NCBI GenBank assembly: GCA_047971485.1
Contig: JBKDZR010000070.1
Location: forward strand, 1-19,154
Reading direction: 5' to 3'
Source of the DNA: JBKDZR01 sp047971485
Lineage (GTDB): Bacteria > Pseudomonadota > Alphaproteobacteria > Rhodobacterales > Rhodobacteraceae
Length of the DNA: 19,154 bases
Shown here: positions 6,682 through 14,994 of the stretch, in pieces
Numbering within the stretch: position 1 is the first letter of the stretch
Layout of the letters: every line of letters begins with the position of its first letter
Notes under the pieces: generated by a model
Told to the model about the DNA's origin: nothing
Databases searched by the model: none
The model's input: only the letters and a program-made list of their open reading frames with translations
Position numbers and translations under genes: made by a program

Positions 6682-7656
6682 ATGGCGGTCTTCCGGATTT
6701 TTCTGCGGCTCGGGCGGCTTGTCGCGCTGATGGCGTTTGTCGCGCTGGCGGTCTTTGGGCTGATGAAAGCGTCGCCCATCGATCCGGTAGAGGCCTATCT
6801 TGGCCCGGCCATGGTTCATGTGGCCCCGGAACAGAAGGCCGCGATTGAGGCCGCCTGGGGCCTGGATCGACCTGCGGCGGAACAGGCGCTGATCTGGCTG
6901 GGGCATCTCCTGCGCGGGGATCCGGGCCGCAGCACGGCCTATAACGCGCCGGTGACCCAGGTTCTGGGGGACCGCATCGGGGCCTCGCTGGCGCTGAGCG
7001 GACTGGCCTGGATCCTGTCCGGGATCCTGGGGGGTGCTCTTGGTCTGATCGCAGCGGCGCGGGCCGGAAGCTGGCTGGATCGGGGGATCCGCGTCTATTG
7101 CTATGTGCTGGCCGCGACGCCGACCTTTTGGCTGGCGATGATGTTGCTGATGCTGTTCTCGGTCTGGCTGGGCTGGACGCCGATCTGTTGCGCCGGACCG
7201 GTTGGGGTGGCCCCCGGTCAGGTCGGGCTGGGCGCACGGCTGCACCATCTGCTGCTGCCGCTGACCGCGCTGACGCTGTTCGGGGTGGCCCAGATTGCGC
7301 TGTATACCCGAGCCAAGCTGATCGAGGTGCTGGGTGCCGATTACGTCACTTTCGCCCGCGCCCAGGGCGCCGGGACGGTCGATATCGTTCTGCGTCATGG
7401 GGTGCGCAACGCGGCCTTGCCGGCGCTGACCATTCTGTTCGCATCGGTGGGCGAGTTGCTGGGCGGTGCCATCCTGGCCGAGCAGGTTTTTGCCTGGCCA
7501 GGGCTGGGCCGGGCCACGGTCGAGGCGGGGATCAAGGGCGATGTGCCCTTGCTTCTAGCCATCGCGCTGCTGACCACGGGGGTGGTCATGGCCGGGAACC
7601 TGATTGCCGATCTGCTTTATGGCGTGGTGGATCCGCGCATGCGAAGGCCGCTGTGA
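6682..7656 (+). CDS. nikB: Nickel ABC transporter permease NikB
   Basis: A 324-residue inner-membrane permease of the DppB/OppB/NikB family. Hydrophobic segments lie at about residues 9-29, 101-125, 137-162, 188-208, 245-268 and 288-313, giving six helices. The cytoplasmic EAA loop that contacts the ATPases is at about 221-244 (YVTFARAQGAGTVDIVLRHGVRNA, with the conserved Gly at 229). The C-terminal GGAILAEQVFAWPGLGR element is characteristic of the family. It starts eight bases after the nikA stop with a ggccggga ribosome site, and its stop overlaps the nikC start. It forms the transmembrane channel with NikC. Confidence 0.92.
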   Translation: MAVFRIFLRLGRLVALMAFVALAVFGLMKASPIDPVEAYLGPAMVHVAPEQKAAIEAAWGLDRPAAEQALIWLGHLLRGDPGRSTAYNAPVTQVLGDRIGASLALSGLAWILSGILGGALGLIAAARAGSWLDRGIRVYCYVLAATPTFWLAMMLLMLFSVWLGWTPICCAGPVGVAPGQVGLGARLHHLLLPLTALTLFGVAQIALYTRAKLIEVLGADYVTFARAQGAGTVDIVLRHGVRNAALPALTILFASVGELLGGAILAEQVFAWPGLGRATVEAGIKGDVPLLLAIALLTTGVVMAGNLIADLLYGVVDPRMRRPL

Positions 7657-8480
7657 TCGCGTTGTACGACAGTGGGCGGGGGCGTTTTCTGGTCGGCGCG
7701 GCGCTGGCCAGCGCGCTGGTTGTGGGGCTGGCGATCGCGGCATGGGCCCTGGGTGAGGCAGGGGTCCGCCCCGATTTCAGCGTCCGTAGCCTGCCGCCGT
7801 CCTTTGCGCATCCTTTTGGCACGGATCAGATGGGGCGCGACATGCTGGCCCGCACCGTGCATGGCCTGATGCTCAGCCTCAGGCTCGGGCTGACCGCCAC
7901 AGCCCTGTCGGTCAGTATCGCGCTGGTGCTGGCGGGGCTGTCCGGGCTGGGGCGGCTGGCCGATGCACTGGCGGGCTTTGTGACCGATGCGGCGCTGTCG
8001 ATTCCCCATCTGCTGCTGCTGATCCTGATCAGCTTTGCCCTGGGAGGGGGCAGCGGGGCGGTGATCGTTGCGGTGGCCGTGTCCCATTGGCCGCGTCTGG
8101 CCCGAATCCTGCGGGCCGAATTGCTGCAGATCCGGGCCGCACCTTATATCGAGACTGCGCGCGGCTTCGGCCGCTCCCGTCTGTTCATCCTGTGCCATCA
8201 CGTCCTGCCGCATCTGGTTCCGCAGATGATGCTGGGGGTCCTGCTGATGTTCCCCCATGCGATCCTGCACGAGGCGGCGCTGACCTTTCTGGGCTTTGGG
8301 CTGGAACCGACCCGCCCGGCGATCGGCAGCATGTTGTCCGAGGCCATGCGCCATATCAGCGCTGGCCGCTGGTGGCTGGCCCTGTTTCCCGGTGTGGCGC
8401 TGGTCGGGTTGGTGTTGTGTTTCGACATGTTGGCCAATGGGGTGCGCGGGTTGACCGACCCGCGCCAGGCCCGGATCTGA
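7653..8480 (+). CDS. nikC: Nickel ABC transporter permease NikC
   Basis: A 275-residue permease of the DppC/OppC/NikC family, the partner of NikB. The GTG start at 7653 overlaps the nikB stop (GTGA), implying translational coupling, and gives a length close to E. coli NikC (277). The open frame extends upstream through nikB as a meaningless out-of-frame shadow. The N-terminal helix is followed by the hallmark HPFGTDQMGRDMLAR motif (about residues 53-67), then helices. The EAA loop is at about 165-188 (YIETARGFGRSRLFILCHHVLPH), followed by EAALTFLGFGLEP near 207-219. The stop overlaps the nikD ATG by one base (TGATG). Confidence 0.92.
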   Translation: MIALYDSGRGRFLVGAALASALVVGLAIAAWALGEAGVRPDFSVRSLPPSFAHPFGTDQMGRDMLARTVHGLMLSLRLGLTATALSVSIALVLAGLSGLGRLADALAGFVTDAALSIPHLLLLILISFALGGGSGAVIVAVAVSHWPRLARILRAELLQIRAAPYIETARGFGRSRLFILCHHVLPHLVPQMMLGVLLMFPHAILHEAALTFLGFGLEPTRPAIGSMLSEAMRHISAGRWWLALFPGVALVGLVLCFDMLANGVRGLTDPRQARI

Positions 8481-9256
8481 TGCTGGAGGTTGCGGATCTT
8501 TCCGTCGCTTTCCGCCAGTATCGCGGTCTTCTGCGGCGTGAAGAGATGACCATTCTGTCCGGGATCGACCTGACCGTTCAGGCCGGCGAGGTGGTCACTG
8601 TGCTGGGGGCCTCAGGGGCGGGGAAAAGCCTGCTGGCCCATGCCATTCTGGGACTTTTGCCATCCAACGCGGTTGTCCGCGGTCAGGTGCGGTTTGAGGG
8701 GCGGCTGCTGGAGGGGCCGGCCTGGCCTGGCCTGCGTGGCCGGCGGATCGCGCTTTTGCCGCAACAGATCAGCCATCTCGATCCCCTGGCCCGCGCCGGG
8801 GTGCAGATCGGGTGGGCCGCGCGTCGGGCCGGGCAGGCGCCCCGGATCGGTCCACGCTTGTCCGGGGTGGGGCTGTCGCTGGAAACCGCGCGGTTGTTTC
8901 CGCATGAATTGTCCGGGGGAATGGCGCGCCGGGTGATGGCGGCAGTCAGTCTGGCCGGGACGCCCGGGGTCCTGGTGGCCGATGAACCGACGGCAGGGCT
9001 GGATGCGGTCAATGGAACCGCCCTGCTGGACCGGTTGCGTACCTTCGCGGATGAAGGGGCGGCGGTGGTGTTGATTACCCACGATCTGGTGCCGGCTTTG
9101 TCACGATCCGATCGGGTCGCGCTGTTGCGGGACGGACGGCTGTGCGGGATTGAGCCGGCCTCAGGGTTTGTCGGCGCAGGAGACAGGCTGGGATCGGATT
9201 ACGCGCGGCGGCTCTGGCGGGCCCTGCCGCAGAATGGATTTGCCCAGGATGCTTGA
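8480..9256 (+). CDS. nikD: Nickel ABC transporter ATPase NikD
   Basis: A 258-residue ABC ATPase (E. coli NikD about 254). Walker A GASGAGKS is at 43-50, Q-loop glutamine near 95, the signature LSGGM at 144-148, Walker B VLVADE at 164-169 followed by TAGLD, and the switch histidine H201 (THD). The signature ends in Met rather than Gln, a tolerated variation. The start is the ATG overlapping the nikC stop (TGATG); a longer open frame upstream is the shadow of nikC. It couples ATP hydrolysis to import together with NikE. Confidence 0.92.
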   Translation: MLEVADLSVAFRQYRGLLRREEMTILSGIDLTVQAGEVVTVLGASGAGKSLLAHAILGLLPSNAVVRGQVRFEGRLLEGPAWPGLRGRRIALLPQQISHLDPLARAGVQIGWAARRAGQAPRIGPRLSGVGLSLETARLFPHELSGGMARRVMAAVSLAGTPGVLVADEPTAGLDAVNGTALLDRLRTFADEGAAVVLITHDLVPALSRSDRVALLRDGRLCGIEPASGFVGAGDRLGSDYARRLWRALPQNGFAQDA

Positions 9257-9845
9257 AGCCCGGTCCCTGAGCATGGCGCGCGGGGGCCATGTGCTGTTTC
9301 GCAATTTCTCGCTGGATCTGGCGCCGGGGGCGATCCTGGGGCTGTCGGGGCCATCCGGCACGGGCAAGACCACGCTGGGGCGGCTGCTGGCCGGTCTGGA
9401 TCGTCCCGGCGCGGGCCGTGTCTTGCTGGATGGCCAGCCCTTGCCCCGACAGGGGCCGGCGCCGGTCCAGTATCTGCACCAGGCACCCCTTTTGGCAATG
9501 AACCCCCGCTGGCGGATCGCGCGGATTCTGGCCGAAAGTGGCGATCCGGATCCTGCATTGGCGAAGGCCCTGGGGGTCGAGGCCAGCTGGGCCCGGCGGT
9601 TTCCCCATGAACTGTCCGGAGGGCAGCTGCAGCGGGTGTCGATCCTGCGGGCGCTTGGCGCCGGGCCACGCTATCTGATCGCCGATGAGATCACCGCCGC
9701 GCTGGATCCCATTGCCCAGGCAGAGATCTGGCACACGCTGACCGGTCTGGCCCGGCAGCGTGGCATCGGGATCCTGGCAATAAGCCATGACACCGCGCTG
9801 CTGACCCGGATCGCCACCAACACGCGGGGGCTGAATGCCCCGTGA
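9249..9845 (+). CDS. nikE: Nickel ABC transporter ATPase NikE (short form)
   Basis: A 198-residue ABC ATPase with a complete motif set: Walker A GPSGTGKT (34-41), Q-loop Q78, signature LSGGQ (122-126), Walker B YLIADE with catalytic Glu 147, and switch histidine H180. The start at 9249 is favoured because MLEARSLSM mirrors the NikD opening MLEVADLSV and the ATG overlaps the end of nikD; an in-frame ATG at 9234 would add five residues. It is much shorter than E. coli NikE (about 268). It stops soon after the H-loop and lacks the C-terminal oligopeptide/nickel extension, yet retains every catalytic motif, so it is probably functional. It is the last gene of the nik operon. Confidence 0.88.
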   Translation: MLEARSLSMARGGHVLFRNFSLDLAPGAILGLSGPSGTGKTTLGRLLAGLDRPGAGRVLLDGQPLPRQGPAPVQYLHQAPLLAMNPRWRIARILAESGDPDPALAKALGVEASWARRFPHELSGGQLQRVSILRALGAGPRYLIADEITAALDPIAQAEIWHTLTGLARQRGIGILAISHDTALLTRIATNTRGLNAP

Positions 9846-9846
9846 G

Positions 9847-9876
9847 CATCCCCTCCCAAAGGACAAGGGATGATCC
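9847..9876 (+). terminator. Weak hairpin after nikE
   Basis: catccc (9847-9852) pairs with gggatg (9867-9872), with an inner tcc/gga pair (9854-9856 / 9861-9863) in the loop, directly after the nikE stop. Only a short ttt follows three bases on, so termination strength is doubtful. Confidence 0.3.
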
Positions 9877-9978
9877 GTTTGCCGGGGTCCGGCGCCGTTA
9901 AGCGATCTGCAGAAGAGGGACAACCTGTGGGTGTTAAGGATAGGGGGCTTGGCCTTTAGGCACAGGCAGGATCCCACC

Positions 9979-10008
9979 TTGTGTTCCGATACAGCGCCAT
10001 CCTATACA
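9979..10008 (+). promoter_or_regulatory. Candidate promoter for the polysaccharide genes
   Basis: ttgtgt (9979-9984), an 18-base spacer and tataca (10003-10008) lie about 50 bases before the start of the 1230-residue gene, within a 212-base gap that separates the nik operon from the glycan locus. Local base composition drops in G+C here. It is a motif match only. Confidence 0.4.
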
Positions 10009-10057
10009 GGATTGGTAATAAGCTGTTTAAAGCCGCATTAGGGCAGGATTTAGTACA

Positions 10058-13000
10058 ATGGACCTCAAGGACGCGTCCCGGGCCGCTGTGGCTACCCAGA
10101 AACCTAGCCATGGCAGTGAGGTGAAATCTCAGATGAATAGCGGTAGGGGCACGGTGCCGCATGGTTCTGCTGCCCGGTTTGAGGGATCATTTTTCCACGA
10201 CATTGAGCCGTTTTTTTATGATCGACCGATGATCTATGTCGATCTTGGCGCCCATCGGGGCAAGGTCTTTCGAGAACTTCTGACCACGAAGATGAAGGTG
10301 CACCGTGCCTATCTCGTGGAACCGAACCCTTCTTCCTTTGCTGTGCTCAAGCAGACAGTCGCTTCGTCGAAGGCTGAGGCTTTCACGACCTGTTATCAGG
10401 TGGCGATGGGAGACGCCGCTGGTCGTGTGCACATGCGAGATGCCGACAGCATGAGCAAGGTTGTGCTTGATCCCGAGGCTGTTGCCAGGGATGTTTCGGA
10501 CCGGTTGTTTGAGGCCGATATTCGCACTCTGGATGAATTGGCCCAGAGTTTCACGATGCCACATGTCTCTATCCTCAAGGTCGATGTAGAAGGACATGAG
10601 GCCGAGGTTCTGGCCGGTGCGTCCCGTCTGCTGTCGGATCAGAGCATTGATGTCATATACATTGAGGCCGGGATGAACCCGGATGGCGGTCAGCAGACCT
10701 ATTATCGCATCATTGAGGATATTCTTGCCGGTCACGGCTATCGTTTGTTTCGCATCTATGAGCAGACCAACGAATGGCTGGAGGACAGCCCGCTTCTGCG
10801 GCGCGTGAACATGGCGTTTATGAGTTCATCTTTTGCGATGCGGCATCCTTTCCGTCTTTCCCGTGACTTGCAGGATCTACGTCGAGACAAAGAAGACCTG
10901 CAACAGGCGCTAATGGCCGAACAGGCTGAGACGCGGGGTCGGATCGAAGCGTTTGAAGCCGAACGGGCCGCTGCCGAGGCTGCGCGAAATCTAGCGGAGG
11001 AACTGGGCCGCCAGCTGGAATCGACGGGGGCGGAACATACAAGGGAAATCAATGCACTAAGAGCAGAGTCTGCCATGCTTAAACAGGCAGCCGATGATCT
11101 GAGGGTAAAACAGGACCGGCGGCTTCGGGAAACTGAAATTGAACTTGGTTTGCTGCGGAACTACGGTCGCGATCTCGAAAAGCGGGTATCTGGTATCCTA
11201 TCCAGTCGCACATGGCGCATGATGGAACCCGTACGCAACATCTCCCGCCGATTTACCGGCCGCAAGGCGCCGCAGCCCTTTGTTTCCAGGTTAGGGGCGG
11301 AGGGCGCGAATTTTCGCGACAAGGCGCCCCAGGCGGCGGCCGGCAAGGCGGCCGGGGGCGTGGTCCGTGACTTGGTGGCAAAGCTATGGGGTGGCTTTTC
11401 CGGGCCTGCGAAGGGCGAACTCGCCCGCCTGGAACGCAATACCTCTGCCATGACGCGGGACCGCGTCACTGCGGCTTGGAACCTTGCACGATGGGAAGCG
11501 GCTGCACAGGACTGGCATGAGGCGATCAAGCATCTTCGCGTGATCGCCAGGCTCGACAAGAAGTTCTTTCGCTCCAAGCGAACCCGGATCCTGATGATTG
11601 AGGCCAGTATACGCATCGGAGATTTCGAGAAAGCCATTCATTATGCCGAGCATGGCTTGAAGGTGAAAAAAGACGGAAATTTTCACTGTGCCCTGGCCAA
11701 TGCCTTTTTTGCAAAGGGCGCTTCGACTGGGACGGATGCGGCGCGACTTGAGCAGGTCAATCAGATGTACCGTGATGCCGGCCTTGCTCCGGTCACGTTC
11801 GCTGACCCGGGGAAGGGGTTTACATTTGGCAACTTCCGGGCTGCGCCGGTGGCGCGTGTGGAAGATGGCCCCCTGATCAGCGTGCTTGTGCCGGTTTACA
11901 ATGCAAGTGCGTTCCTTGAGACGGCGATCACCTCGCTGCTGGCGCAAAGCTGGGACAATCTTGAAATTATTGCTGTCGATGATGCCAGCAGCGATGACAG
12001 TTGGGCAAAGCTCGAACGGCTTTCTGCGGGCGACCCGAGGCTGCGGATCTTCCGCAACGATTCCAATCTCGGCGCCTATCCGACCCGCAACCGGGCACTC
12101 GCAGAGGCAAAGGGCGAGATCATCACCGTGCACGACAGTGACGACTGGTCACATCCCCAGATGCTGGAAGTGCAGGCAAAGGCATTGCTTTCCAACCCTG
12201 AACTCAAGATCACATTCTCGGCCATGGTGCGTGTGCGCCATGATATGACATTCACGCTTCGCCCGGAGCGGAATAATCTTGAATATGTCCATCGCAGCTA
12301 TCCGTCTCTGATGCTGCGTCGGGACCATCTTGCCGCTTTGGACCGGTGGGACGGGATTTCTGCGAATGCCGATGACGAACTGGTTCAGCGCGCCCGCGCG
12401 GCTTGGGGGCACGAGGCGCTGAAGGATATCTTGCCGGACACGCCCCTGTCATTTTTTCTGCGTCATGATCAGTCCCTGACCGAGCAGAAGGGCACGCACC
12501 TCAAGTCGCTGAGTTTCGGTATCCGGCGCGAATATGCCCAGCAAGCAGCGTTCTGGCGCAACCAGTTGTCGTCTGGCGAACTGGCGTCCGGGCAACCTAT
12601 GGTCCGCAGCGATCGCAAGACGCCGTTCCCGATCCCGACGGGTCTTGCGCCAAAGACGTGGCGGCGGGATCCGGTCTACGACATTGTTCTCATCTCCGAT
12701 CTCGGTCTGCTCGGTGGCACCCGCCGGTGCAACGAAAGCTATATCGAGGCGGCAAGCGCCCTTGGGATGCGTGTCGGGTTGTTCCACTGGCCGCGTTACG
12801 ATCTCAGGCTGACTGAGATTGCGCCTGAGTATCGAAAGCTCAGCTATCGGCCGAACGTGGATATCCTGGTGCCCGAAGACGTTATCGAATGCGATACCGT
12901 GCTGATCCACCACCCGCCCATCCTTAATTATCGCATTGATGCGGTGCCGCAGATCACTGCTGAGCGCGTTGGTATTCTGGTGAACCAGCTTCCCATGCAA

Positions 13001-13750
13001 TTGCGCAGTAAAGCGCCGCATTATTATTTCCCGGACCAGGTCGATGCGCTGTGCCAGGAATTGTTCGGTCATGCGCCAAGCTGGATCCCGATTTCACCCC
13101 TGTCCCGGCGTGTGCTGCGGGATATCGGTGGCTACCGGTTGACCGATGCGGACTGGCACCCGCCGCTCGGATACGCGCTGCCGGCGACGCGCGCCCCCGC
13201 GCGCACGGATATCGGTGCGCCGCGCCGGCTTGTGCTGGGCCGGCATTCGCGGGACCATTGGACGAAATGGCCCGGCACCGAGGCGGAGATCAAGGCAGCC
13301 TATTGCGCGGAATGCGATGTCGACGTGCGGCTGATGGGGGGCGTAAAAGGTCCGCGGAAGATCCTTGGCGACATCCCGTCAAACTGGCGGTCCTTCGAGT
13401 TCGACCAGATCCCGGTCAGCGACTTTCTTTCGGAGCTCGATTTCTTCCTGCATTTCGTCCACGATGACTATATCGAGGAATTCGGACGGAACATCATGGA
13501 GGCGATGGCCCAAGGCATTCCGGTCATCCTGCCCGCTGTCTTCTCCGAAACCTTTGGCGACGCGGCCACCTATTGCACCCCCGCCGAGGTGGAGGCCACG
13601 ATCCGCAAACTCTGGGCTGACCCGGATGCCTACCGTGCCCAGGTTGCGCGGGGCTATGCATTTGTTGAGCGTACCTCAGGGCAGGCGGCGGTTGCGGAGA
13701 GACTGGGGACATTGATCCAGCGTCGCATTCCGGCCGAAGCACCAGCTTGA
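10058..13750 (+). CDS. Fused FkbM methyltransferase / coiled coil / GT2 / GT-B glycosyltransferase
   Basis: A 1230-residue multidomain protein. Residues ~45-260 are an FkbM-type SAM methyltransferase: SAM loop VDLGAHRG (61-68), the acidic YLVEPN strand, and KVDVEGHE (174-181). Residues ~270-385 are strongly coiled-coil, rich in E, A, R and Q. They are followed by SSRTWRMMEPVR, a post-coiled-coil signature frequent in polysaccharide glycosyltransferases. Residues ~460-570 look like TPR-type helical repeats. Residues ~607-830 are a GT2 domain: ISVLVPVYNAS, VDDASSDDS at 640-648, and HDSDDW at 692-697 supplying the nucleotide-sugar/metal aspartates. Residues ~874 to the end look like a GT-B (GT4-like) domain with the EEFGRNIMEAMAQGIPVILP phosphate-binding segment (from 1140). 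No signal peptide or membrane helix is seen, so it is probably cytosolic and works on a lipid-linked glycan. The start is uncertain (first ~40 residues unconserved; ATG at 10133 also possible). Sugar specificity is unknown. Confidence 0.87.
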   Translation: MDLKDASRAAVATQKPSHGSEVKSQMNSGRGTVPHGSAARFEGSFFHDIEPFFYDRPMIYVDLGAHRGKVFRELLTTKMKVHRAYLVEPNPSSFAVLKQTVASSKAEAFTTCYQVAMGDAAGRVHMRDADSMSKVVLDPEAVARDVSDRLFEADIRTLDELAQSFTMPHVSILKVDVEGHEAEVLAGASRLLSDQSIDVIYIEAGMNPDGGQQTYYRIIEDILAGHGYRLFRIYEQTNEWLEDSPLLRRVNMAFMSSSFAMRHPFRLSRDLQDLRRDKEDLQQALMAEQAETRGRIEAFEAERAAAEAARNLAEELGRQLESTGAEHTREINALRAESAMLKQAADDLRVKQDRRLRETEIELGLLRNYGRDLEKRVSGILSSRTWRMMEPVRNISRRFTGRKAPQPFVSRLGAEGANFRDKAPQAAAGKAAGGVVRDLVAKLWGGFSGPAKGELARLERNTSAMTRDRVTAAWNLARWEAAAQDWHEAIKHLRVIARLDKKFFRSKRTRILMIEASIRIGDFEKAIHYAEHGLKVKKDGNFHCALANAFFAKGASTGTDAARLEQVNQMYRDAGLAPVTFADPGKGFTFGNFRAAPVARVEDGPLISVLVPVYNASAFLETAITSLLAQSWDNLEIIAVDDASSDDSWAKLERLSAGDPRLRIFRNDSNLGAYPTRNRALAEAKGEIITVHDSDDWSHPQMLEVQAKALLSNPELKITFSAMVRVRHDMTFTLRPERNNLEYVHRSYPSLMLRRDHLAALDRWDGISANADDELVQRARAAWGHEALKDILPDTPLSFFLRHDQSLTEQKGTHLKSLSFGIRREYAQQAAFWRNQLSSGELASGQPMVRSDRKTPFPIPTGLAPKTWRRDPVYDIVLISDLGLLGGTRRCNESYIEAASALGMRVGLFHWPRYDLRLTEIAPEYRKLSYRPNVDILVPEDVIECDTVLIHHPPILNYRIDAVPQITAERVGILVNQLPMQLRSKAPHYYFPDQVDALCQELFGHAPSWIPISPLSRRVLRDIGGYRLTDADWHPPLGYALPATRAPARTDIGAPRRLVLGRHSRDHWTKWPGTEAEIKAAYCAECDVDVRLMGGVKGPRKILGDIPSNWRSFEFDQIPVSDFLSELDFFLHFVHDDYIEEFGRNIMEAMAQGIPVILPAVFSETFGDAATYCTPAEVEATIRKLWADPDAYRAQVARGYAFVERTSGQAAVAERLGTLIQRRIPAEAPA

Positions 13751-13772
13751 CATCAGGGTGGGTGAGTTAGCG

Positions 13773-14207
13773 ATGAGTAATCTTGCCTGCCCAGTGTCTG
13801 GATCGACGACTTTCGAGGATGACCGCAACATTCCGAAAACCCGTTGCCGGCCATGCACATCCAATGAGCGGACCGGGGTCATCAATCTGTTTCCCGACCG
13901 CTATGCCAAGCCGCAACCCGGCCAGCGCGTACTTCACGGTGCCCCGGAGATCAGCCTTGGAAAGCACATCACCGGGATCGACGGTGGGGGCTATGAGGCG
14001 GTGGACTTCGCCCGGAACTTGGGGGCGGTCTGTGATCTGACGGAGACCTGCAGCCTTACCGACGTCTTCTTTGGTGCGGAGCTGACGCGGGCCAATATAC
14101 GGGAGGGCCAGTGGACATGCTCCGGTTCCTCTCGCTTCTATCTGAGAAGGCGGTGCTGCAAGGCGGCGCCCGCGACCGACGTGGTACTGCCAAGGGGGCC
14201 GAAATGA
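13773..14207 (+). pseudogene. Internally deleted SAM methyltransferase remnant
   Basis: The 144-codon frame begins MSNLACPVSGSTTFEDDRN, then RCRPCTSNERTGVINLF and GQRVLHGAPEISLGKHI...GYEAVDF. This matches the N-terminal part of a class I methyltransferase family that starts with a CPVCG/C-x2-C zinc-knuckle-like pair and has an 'RVLH-APE' SAM-binding strand. After DLTETCSLTDVFF it jumps to LTRANIREGQWTCSGSSRFYLRR, which looks like a C-terminal strand of the same family. The middle of the Rossmann fold (the FDL...HVLEH region) is missing, about 80-110 residues by recalled family length. The first knuckle cysteine also reads Ser (CPVSG). It lies 22 bases after the giant fusion gene, and its TGA overlaps the ATG of the next gene (ATGA). 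It is most likely non-functional as an enzyme, or a newly shortened protein. A GTG at 13758 is an alternative start. Confidence 0.6.
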
Positions 14208-14830
14208 ATTATCGCTTTCCGAAGTGGAAGGACGCATCCTGGAATTCGTACGAGCGCCAGCGCGAACGCTATGAACTGCTTCGACCGTTTCTGCGTGAGG
14301 ACTTGGTCGGCGTGGAGATCGGCGTTTATAAAGGTGGTTTTGGGGAGTTCCTGCTGGGCCATTGCAAGAAGCTTTATCTGGTTGATCCATGGTATCGCGC
14401 CGGCGCTTTCTGGCCGACAGAAATTCCAAATGACAGCCGTGTTTCTACAGTCATAGATATTCTTACTACATATAAATCGGAAATAGATTCCGGGCGCGTT
14501 GAAGTTGTGGTTGACTATTCTGAGAGATTCTTCAGATCAATTTCTGATAATTATTTTGACTTCATATATCTTGATTCATCGCATAAATATGAGAATACCT
14601 TGCGAGAAATCACATGCGCGCATCAAAAACTGAAAACGGGTGGTTATCTTTTCGGTGACGACTATGATCCCGATCCAGCGTCGAAACAGCACGGTGTGTT
14701 TCGGGCTGTGAACGAATATGCGGCACGGCACGGGGCCAAGATGGTTCTGGATTCTGGCCGGCAGTGGGGCCTCGTCTTCCCGGAGCAGTCAGGGTATGAG
14801 TGTCCGTCCGGGCCGGCGGAGGAGGCATGA
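14204..14830 (+). CDS. Class I SAM-dependent methyltransferase
   Basis: A 208-residue methyltransferase. The start is the ATG at 14204, which overlaps the preceding stop (ATGA) and has aaggggg six bases upstream; an earlier in-frame start at 14111 would add an unconserved leader. The SAM-binding loop VEIGVYKGGFGEFL covers 37-50, the next acidic strand reads KLYLVDPW, and FDFIYLDSSHKYE (about 119-131, D124) is the catalytic-face strand typical of the Methyltransf_24 type, which often O-methylates sugars. A GGYLFGDDY strand follows. The middle of the gene (about 14440-14620) is clearly A+T-rich with codons such as ata, tat and aaa, unlike its neighbours, suggesting recent transfer. Placement between glycan genes suggests sugar or polysaccharide methylation; the substrate is unknown. 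Confidence 0.82.
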   Translation: MNYRFPKWKDASWNSYERQRERYELLRPFLREDLVGVEIGVYKGGFGEFLLGHCKKLYLVDPWYRAGAFWPTEIPNDSRVSTVIDILTTYKSEIDSGRVEVVVDYSERFFRSISDNYFDFIYLDSSHKYENTLREITCAHQKLKTGGYLFGDDYDPDPASKQHGVFRAVNEYAARHGAKMVLDSGRQWGLVFPEQSGYECPSGPAEEA

Positions 14831-14901
14831 TCCGTTTGGAAACAGGTGTCCTACAGCAGGGCGTGACCCGCCGCCACAGGAAGGTATGCTTTGCTGGCTG
14901 A
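14827..14901 (+). CDS. Possible 24-codon leader or gene remnant
   Basis: An ATG overlapping the stop of the methyltransferase gene (ATGA) and preceded by a near-ideal ggaggagg site opens a frame of only 24 codons (MIRLETGVLQQGV... ending CFAG). Nothing is recognisable. It may be the original coupled start of the following fusion gene broken by an indel, a short leader peptide, or chance. Confidence 0.25.
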   Translation: MIRLETGVLQQGVTRRHRKVCFAG

Positions 14902-14994
14902 CCGTAGCTCTTATTCGGGCAAGGGGTTGATCGTGGATGGTGTTGGCTCTCACATCGTTCCGTTGGTCTGGATCCTGCCTGCTGGTGGCGTGGA

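Noticed and set aside
7098..7652. Upstream extension of the nikC frame inside nikB
   Set aside because: Out-of-frame reading of nikB. The GTG overlapping the nikB stop gives the expected NikC length and N-terminus.
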